A model generated the notes under the pieces. That model was given only the letters and a program-made list of their open reading frames with translations, was not told the origin of the DNA and made no database searches. The position numbers were made by a program, and so were the translations under genes. This document shows, one piece after another, positions 5,216 through 5,717 of a stretch of DNA of 5,717 nt (within the stretch, counting starts at the first letter, position 1; every line of letters begins with the position of its first letter). Source of the stretch: Cupriavidus sp. GTDB lineage: Bacteria > Pseudomonadota > Gammaproteobacteria > Burkholderiales > Burkholderiaceae. Location of the stretch: assembly GCA_013362725.1 (NCBI GenBank), contig JABFVP010000509.1, positions 1-5,717 on the forward strand, written 5' to 3'.

Positions 5216-5707
5216 TCATCCATATGGCCGCGGAGTTTTGCGCGGGCCGTTCCGCTTCGCAGTGGCAAGACGCGTGCCGGCTTGGCAACGTCGCGGCCAG
5301 CGGTGAGAACCCCGGGGCGGCATGCAGGCATCCGGAATCGGCGTGACCGTGCGCACACCGTGCGGGCCGGTGGAGCGCGGCGCTTCGGCCGCCTTCTGCG
5401 GGATCTTGCCGGGCTCGGTCCAGCCCTTGTAATCGGTGCCCTTGCCAAAGCGCGCGGCAATCCGATCCTGCACTGCAGCCAGTGCGTCGGCTTGCTGCTT
5501 CGCGGCTTCCGCTTCCTTGGCTTTCTTGGCTTCGGCTGCCTGCTGCTGTTCGGGCGTCGGCGGGGGCAGCTTGGCCTGCACCGGTGCGGCAGCGCATGAC
5601 AGCATGGCGCAGGACACTAGCAGCTGCCGCAGGCCGCGGCGGTTGCGCGGGGCCGTCCCGGTGGTGCCGGCGGCGCGCAGGTTCGCGACAATCTTGAGTG
5701 AGGGCAT
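5216..5707 (-). CDS. Exported Lys/Ala-rich protein of unknown function
   Basis: The protein is 163 residues long. It has a long N-terminal signal: a polar and basic region (1-27, with RNRRGLR), a hydrophobic core LLVSCAMLSCAAAPVQA (29-45) and likely cleavage after Ala45, giving a periplasmic mature protein. After PPPTPEQQQ the segment 53-86 is a Gln/Ala/Glu/Lys helix likely to be coiled (AAEAKKAKEAEAAKQQADALAAVQDRIAARF without breaks), followed by a turn-rich DYKGWTEPGKIP stretch. From about 131 the composition changes to a basic, Arg/Pro-rich tail that looks less natural than the rest, so a frameshift or eroded end is possible. The start is ATG at 5707, with only a weak GAGACAG before it; the window ends 10 bp further on. 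The N-terminal two thirds are convincing as coding. I do not recognise a named family. Confidence 0.6.
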   Translation of the reverse strand: MPSLKIVANLRAAGTTGTAPRNRRGLRQLLVSCAMLSCAAAPVQAKLPPPTPEQQQAAEAKKAKEAEAAKQQADALAAVQDRIAARFGKGTDYKGWTEPGKIPQKAAEAPRSTGPHGVRTVTPIPDACMPPRGSHRWPRRCQAGTRLATAKRNGPRKTPRPYG

Positions 5708-5717
5708 GGTCTGTCTC

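Noticed and set aside
5143..5220. Short minus-strand frame beginning MDEQGDGDDLG after the exported-protein stop
   Set aside because: It is only 26 residues, with no ribosome binding site before the ATG and no recognisable family; it may be the out-of-frame end of the neighbouring gene.

Overview
The window is high-GC DNA with tightly packed genes. Its gene content (a bacterial Ku, a BON-domain periplasmic protein, an MpaB/DUF2236-type oxygenase, a soluble REC-PAS-kinase-REC hybrid kinase, and small Pro-, Gln- or Lys/Ala-rich proteins) suggests a betaproteobacterium of the Burkholderiales, most like Cupriavidus or Ralstonia. That assignment comes from recalled protein resemblance and base composition, not from a search. 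No tRNA, rRNA, CRISPR, insertion sequence or prophage signal was seen, so this looks like chromosomal or chromid housekeeping and stress DNA.

Layout. At the left edge (1-471, minus) is the N-terminal part of an MpaB/DUF2236 oxygenase-family gene that runs off the window. A rho-independent terminator (569-602, minus) ends the upstream gene, a 101-residue Gln/Gly-rich low-complexity protein (691-996, minus). A 284-bp divergent intergenic region separates that gene from a secreted BON-domain protein (1281-1715, plus). This region holds a good sigma-54 -24/-12 match facing the Gln-rich gene, a weaker one facing the BON gene, and an 8-bp inverted repeat almost midway between the two predicted start points. 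The BON gene meets the Ku gene (1726-2793, minus) tail to tail with a 10-bp gap, and the BON terminator hairpin lies across the Ku stop codon. Upstream of Ku on the same strand are a possible short proline-rich reading frame (2688-2954) and a 676-residue hybrid histidine kinase (3007-5037). After a 178-bp gap comes a 163-residue exported Lys/Ala-rich protein (5216-5707).

How the genes may work together. Ku is the end-binding factor of bacterial non-homologous end joining; its partner LigD is not in the window. The kinase, proline-rich frame and Ku run in one direction with short gaps or overlaps, so Ku may be co-transcribed with a sensor kinase (inference). The first receiver of the kinase has Ser where the phospho-accepting Asp should be, while the C-terminal receiver is intact. 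The BON and Gln-rich genes may form a divergently transcribed, co-regulated stress or envelope pair. The points most worth following up are the symmetric divergent sigma-54-like arrangement, the degenerate N-terminal receiver and the extreme composition of the Gln-rich protein.
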